From the NCBI GenBank assembly GCA_001630475.1, contig KV419424.1, positions 2,931 through 66,930 of the forward strand: 64,000 nt of DNA, in the 5' to 3' direction. Origin of the DNA: Sistotremastrum niveocremeum HHB9708 (taxonomy: Eukaryota > Basidiomycota > Agaricomycetes > Sistotremastrales > Sistotremastraceae). The translations under genes and the position numbers were made by a program. Positions 61,301-64,000 of the stretch are shown here, one piece after another. The notes under the pieces were generated by a model that worked only from the letters and a program-made list of their open reading frames with translations, searched no databases and was not told the DNA's origin. The stretch's first letter is position 1. Each line of letters opens with the position of its first letter.

Positions 61301-64000
61301 TTTGCTGTAGCATTCGCTCATGATCGCTAGACCTTGTGCGTAGTCGTTGACGGCGTTGTGATCATGACTGAAGAGTAATGCGATAAGTTCGGCACTGGTA
61401 TATTTTTCCATTTGCTGTTGAAGTGTTTCAACCAATTCTTTACGAACTGGAAGGGACTCGATGATCCAACGCCCTGAGTCCTTGTTGGTCCTCGAGAATT
61501 TGATATCGTTGCTGGAGCCATGGAAAGGGCATGATCCCTGACTAGGAACAGGTGTTGGTGCAGAAACAGAAGTTGGCCTTTGCTTCGCGACTCCGACCTT
61601 GTTCAGTGTGCGTGGCTGATCTTCGTTTACGATGGCACCTGAAGACTCGCTTGACGGTCCCAGCCTCTTACTTCGCAAACCCGTCATACGGCTGGAAGGG
61701 CCGGCTGGTTTGTCATCTGACGGCGGCGTCGGTGAGACGGGTTTCGACGATTGAGGCGCATTCGCTTTGGGTTTAGCGGACAACGCTGAACCTTGCTTCG
61801 GAGCCGCAGATGCGAGAGGACCGGAGACCGGAGCCGCAGAGGCATCTGCGGGACGAGCATTCTGGATCATAGGAACAATGGTATTTCGAGAGGCAGGCTT
61901 CAATGAATTGGTTTCGTGGAGAACTTTTTCATATCCAACGTGTGCCACAACAATCGGCAAGACACCCTGGGCAGCTTTTCGAACATCCGCGCTCCGATCG
62001 TCGAGGCACATCACTATAGGCCCAGAGAAAGGCGACAGATCAAGGCTGCTTGTCGGTGGCTTTGTCTTAAAGTATTCACCCAACCAGGAGAGTACAGAAC
62101 TTCTCTGCAGTGGATTCTGACCTTCTAGAGCTTGCGCAAGGCCGTGAATCATGGAGTCTAACCCTTCGCAAGCATTGGCCATAGCAGATAGGGTCTGAAT
62201 CCCTGCTGCTCTGATATTGGCTTTTTGGTCGGCAAGAACCGATGCAACAGGGAGGGTAAAGAATTTGGTGTATCTCTCGAACGGTTTGTTCATTCCCGAG
62301 GCAATGCGGGCGACGATGTCAAGAGCAAGCAACTGACAGGCTTTGTTTGTGTCTGTGATTCTGGCCTTCAGTACCTGAACAATGTCGCCTAGAATTGTGG
62401 AATCAATATTTGTCGATGTATTTTGACCAACAGAGATAACATACCCATCGTAGGTTTCAACCGCTTGTTCTGGGTGACATCCAATATAGCTTGGAGAGAT
62501 TCCAATGCATCCTTTCTATTCTTCCAAGCATCACTCTTGGCATCTGCTATGATAGTTGTTCCGTTGAGCAGGCGGTCCAATTCAACCCGAGGGAAAAGGT
62601 CATCGAGAGGATCGGCAACTGGGCCACTTTTCCCGCCACCGGAGGATTGTGAAGCATTCGCTAGATCGGCCGAAACTCGAGAGGGTTCCGGTGCCGGTTT
62701 ATCTTGAACTTTGTCGAACTCCGCTTGGATGGTTGTCAACAATTGCGGATTGAGATCCTCCAGGAGGTCCTTTATACCTTGACAAGGAAAAATCAATACC
62801 AACATTATTTGTGAGACTTTCCGCTTACTGGGACCAGCAAAGAGGCGAACGGTCACCAAAGTCGTGGTCGCACTCGTTCTTACTGCTGCGTTGGAGTTTT
62901 TGAGAGCATTTTTGAGAAACTCAATCAATGAACGCAGAGACAATCCGGCAACACCGAATTCCAACAGAGCTTGATTTATCCAAGCAAGCGAGTCTGCCAA
63001 GACCTTAGGAGCCTTCTGCTTCGACATGGGTTCGTATGCTGTTGATCTATAAGTTTGACTCCCGCCTTATGCACCGAATGCTTACCTTGATTCAGGACAA
63101 ACGATAAGGAAGTCTTTTCGGAGTAGAGTAGCATTGCGTCTCCAGCTGGTTTCTTCAATTTCATGTCTCCCAGTTTCTCGCTCAGATGAGGTACTGAGAG
63201 AGCAACAGACGAACGACCAAATGAAGGACATTGATCTGCGAGAATGCTCAAGACATTGTAAAGTTTAGCCGAAACCTGACCCAACATGAGTCTTGTGAAT
63301 GACGTGAAATCACGAATGACTGACTTGGAAGTTCTTCTCGTTCCATCCCTTTTTCCCGAGGAAGCGTACAAGCACTTCAGAATCGACGTCACTTACGCAG
63401 CCATTCAACCAGTCGGTTAAAGCGTCGAGTGCTGCCAGTCGCGTTTTCCAATTTGAATCCGACAAGTCATTTGCAATTTCTGTGGGAACGAGTTCTGCAG
63501 CAAGAGAATCTGCCTCCTCGGGGTGATGTTTGAGTTTGTACGTGTCGAGATCAGATGGCGGTGCCGGAGGAAGTGCTTTCACATTCTTAGCTGCAGCCGA
63601 CGGCAGGGCCTTCTTTACTGGAGCAGGGGCTGCAGGGGCTGCGGTCGGTGATTCTGAAGAGGATGAAGCAGCTGCGGCTTTCTTCGCGAGAAGACGAGCA
63701 GGAGGTCCTTTAACCGGCTTCGGAGGGGAAGGGGTAGGATCTTCATTGGATTCTGCCTCGACAGGTGGCTTCGCGGTTGGAGGTGACGCATGCGAATCTG
63801 CGGGTTTCTGTGCCTTTTTAGCTGGAGCTTCCTTTTGCGGGGGCGGCGCGGCTGGTTTAGGTGCAGGTGGTCCGCCGGCTTTACACTTGACGGTCGCTGA
63901 TTCAAATGCCTCCTTCACCTTTACTTTTCTTACGTCAGCGACACCCTCCATGACCGGGTTAAGCGCCCGTTCTCCCACGATCTTCATGAGAGTGCCGAGG
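58369..64000 (-). CDS. XMAP215/CKAP5-family TOG-domain microtubule polymerase, 5' end cut off
   Basis: Microtubule plus-end polymerase and spindle protein. The start lies beyond the right edge; the visible part runs from KIVGERALNPVMEGVADVRK to its stop at 58369. TOG-like arrays: one about 63460-62830 (NWKTRLAALDALTDWLNG, ALLEFGVAGLSLRSLIEFLK), one about 62560-61930 (AWKNRKDALESLQAILDVTQ, ACQLLALDIVARIASGMNKP, DDRSADVRKAAQGVLPIVVA), and one about 61480-60720 (LVETLQQQMEKYTSAELIAL, VRIRVQQLIQALPKIYAYSR, FPVIASMIADKDAQVRKSAL). These match TOG3, TOG4 and TOG5 in order and linkers, with a basic Ser/Pro region and a C-terminal helical domain (ATNKVPCGDMPLRTIKVVIQ) and Ser-rich tail. The KAxPKPAAPPPQKEAP-like Ala/Pro linker at 63880-63600 probably separates TOG2 from TOG3. 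Confidence 0.9.

Overview
This window is nuclear DNA from a filamentous basidiomycete, most likely an Agaricomycete. The evidence is gene density (about 24 protein genes in 64 kb), many introns of about 50-60 bases with GTRNGT donors and CTAAY-like branch sites, and the nature of the genes: a Pom1/DYRK kinase, a D-arabinitol-dehydrogenase-like SDR, an F-box/LRR-type protein of the kind expanded in mushrooms, an Rco1-like PHD protein and an EST1/SMG6-type protein. Gene models below were assembled by joining exons by eye at GT..AG borders. Outer ends are usually firm; some internal borders are approximate.

Layout. 1-1012: no gene, with a low-complexity GAACC/GGTTC patch at the left edge. 1013-13090: GAR1 (-), V-ATPase subunit D (+), SulP sulfate permease (+), a long DYRK kinase (-), mitochondrial uL15 (+). 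13286-21842: PRP38 (-), transketolase (+), LETM1/Mdm38 (-), nucleoside diphosphate kinase (-), QCR7 (+), PET100 (+). 22594-32804: YTP1-like membrane protein (-), MCM-binding protein (+), phosphoglucomutase/phosphopentomutase (-), Rco1-like double-PHD protein (-). 32805-34599: long gap without a convincing gene. 34600-42180: EST1/SMG6-like PIN protein (-), SDR dehydrogenase (-), a newly assembled 56-residue two-exon gene (+), an unrecognised protein (-). 42751-47099: F-box/LRR-like gene, then a perfect inverted repeat of two 723-base arms around a 235-base T-depleted loop, then gene-free sequence. 47100-58163: TACO1 (+), STRAP (+), ALKBH1 (+), NYN-LOTUS protein (-), methionine aminopeptidase 1 (+), SCT1/GPT2-type glycerol-phosphate acyltransferase (-). 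58369-64000: 3' part of an XMAP215/CKAP5-type TOG protein (-), running off the right edge.

The genes are mostly housekeeping and do not form a cluster for one pathway. Mitochondrial functions recur (uL15m, LETM1, QCR7, PET100, TACO1, the SDR with a presequence), as do RNA functions (GAR1, PRP38, EST1/SMG6, STRAP, ALKBH1, NYN-LOTUS). Head-to-head pairs separated by only 54-134 bases are the dominant arrangement.

The most unusual parts are the large perfect palindrome at 44329-46009, runs of microexons (17, 18 and 24 bases at the catalytic site of the phosphoglucomutase; 12 bases in STRAP), two introns that are multiples of three and free of stops, and the small gene at 40127-40420.
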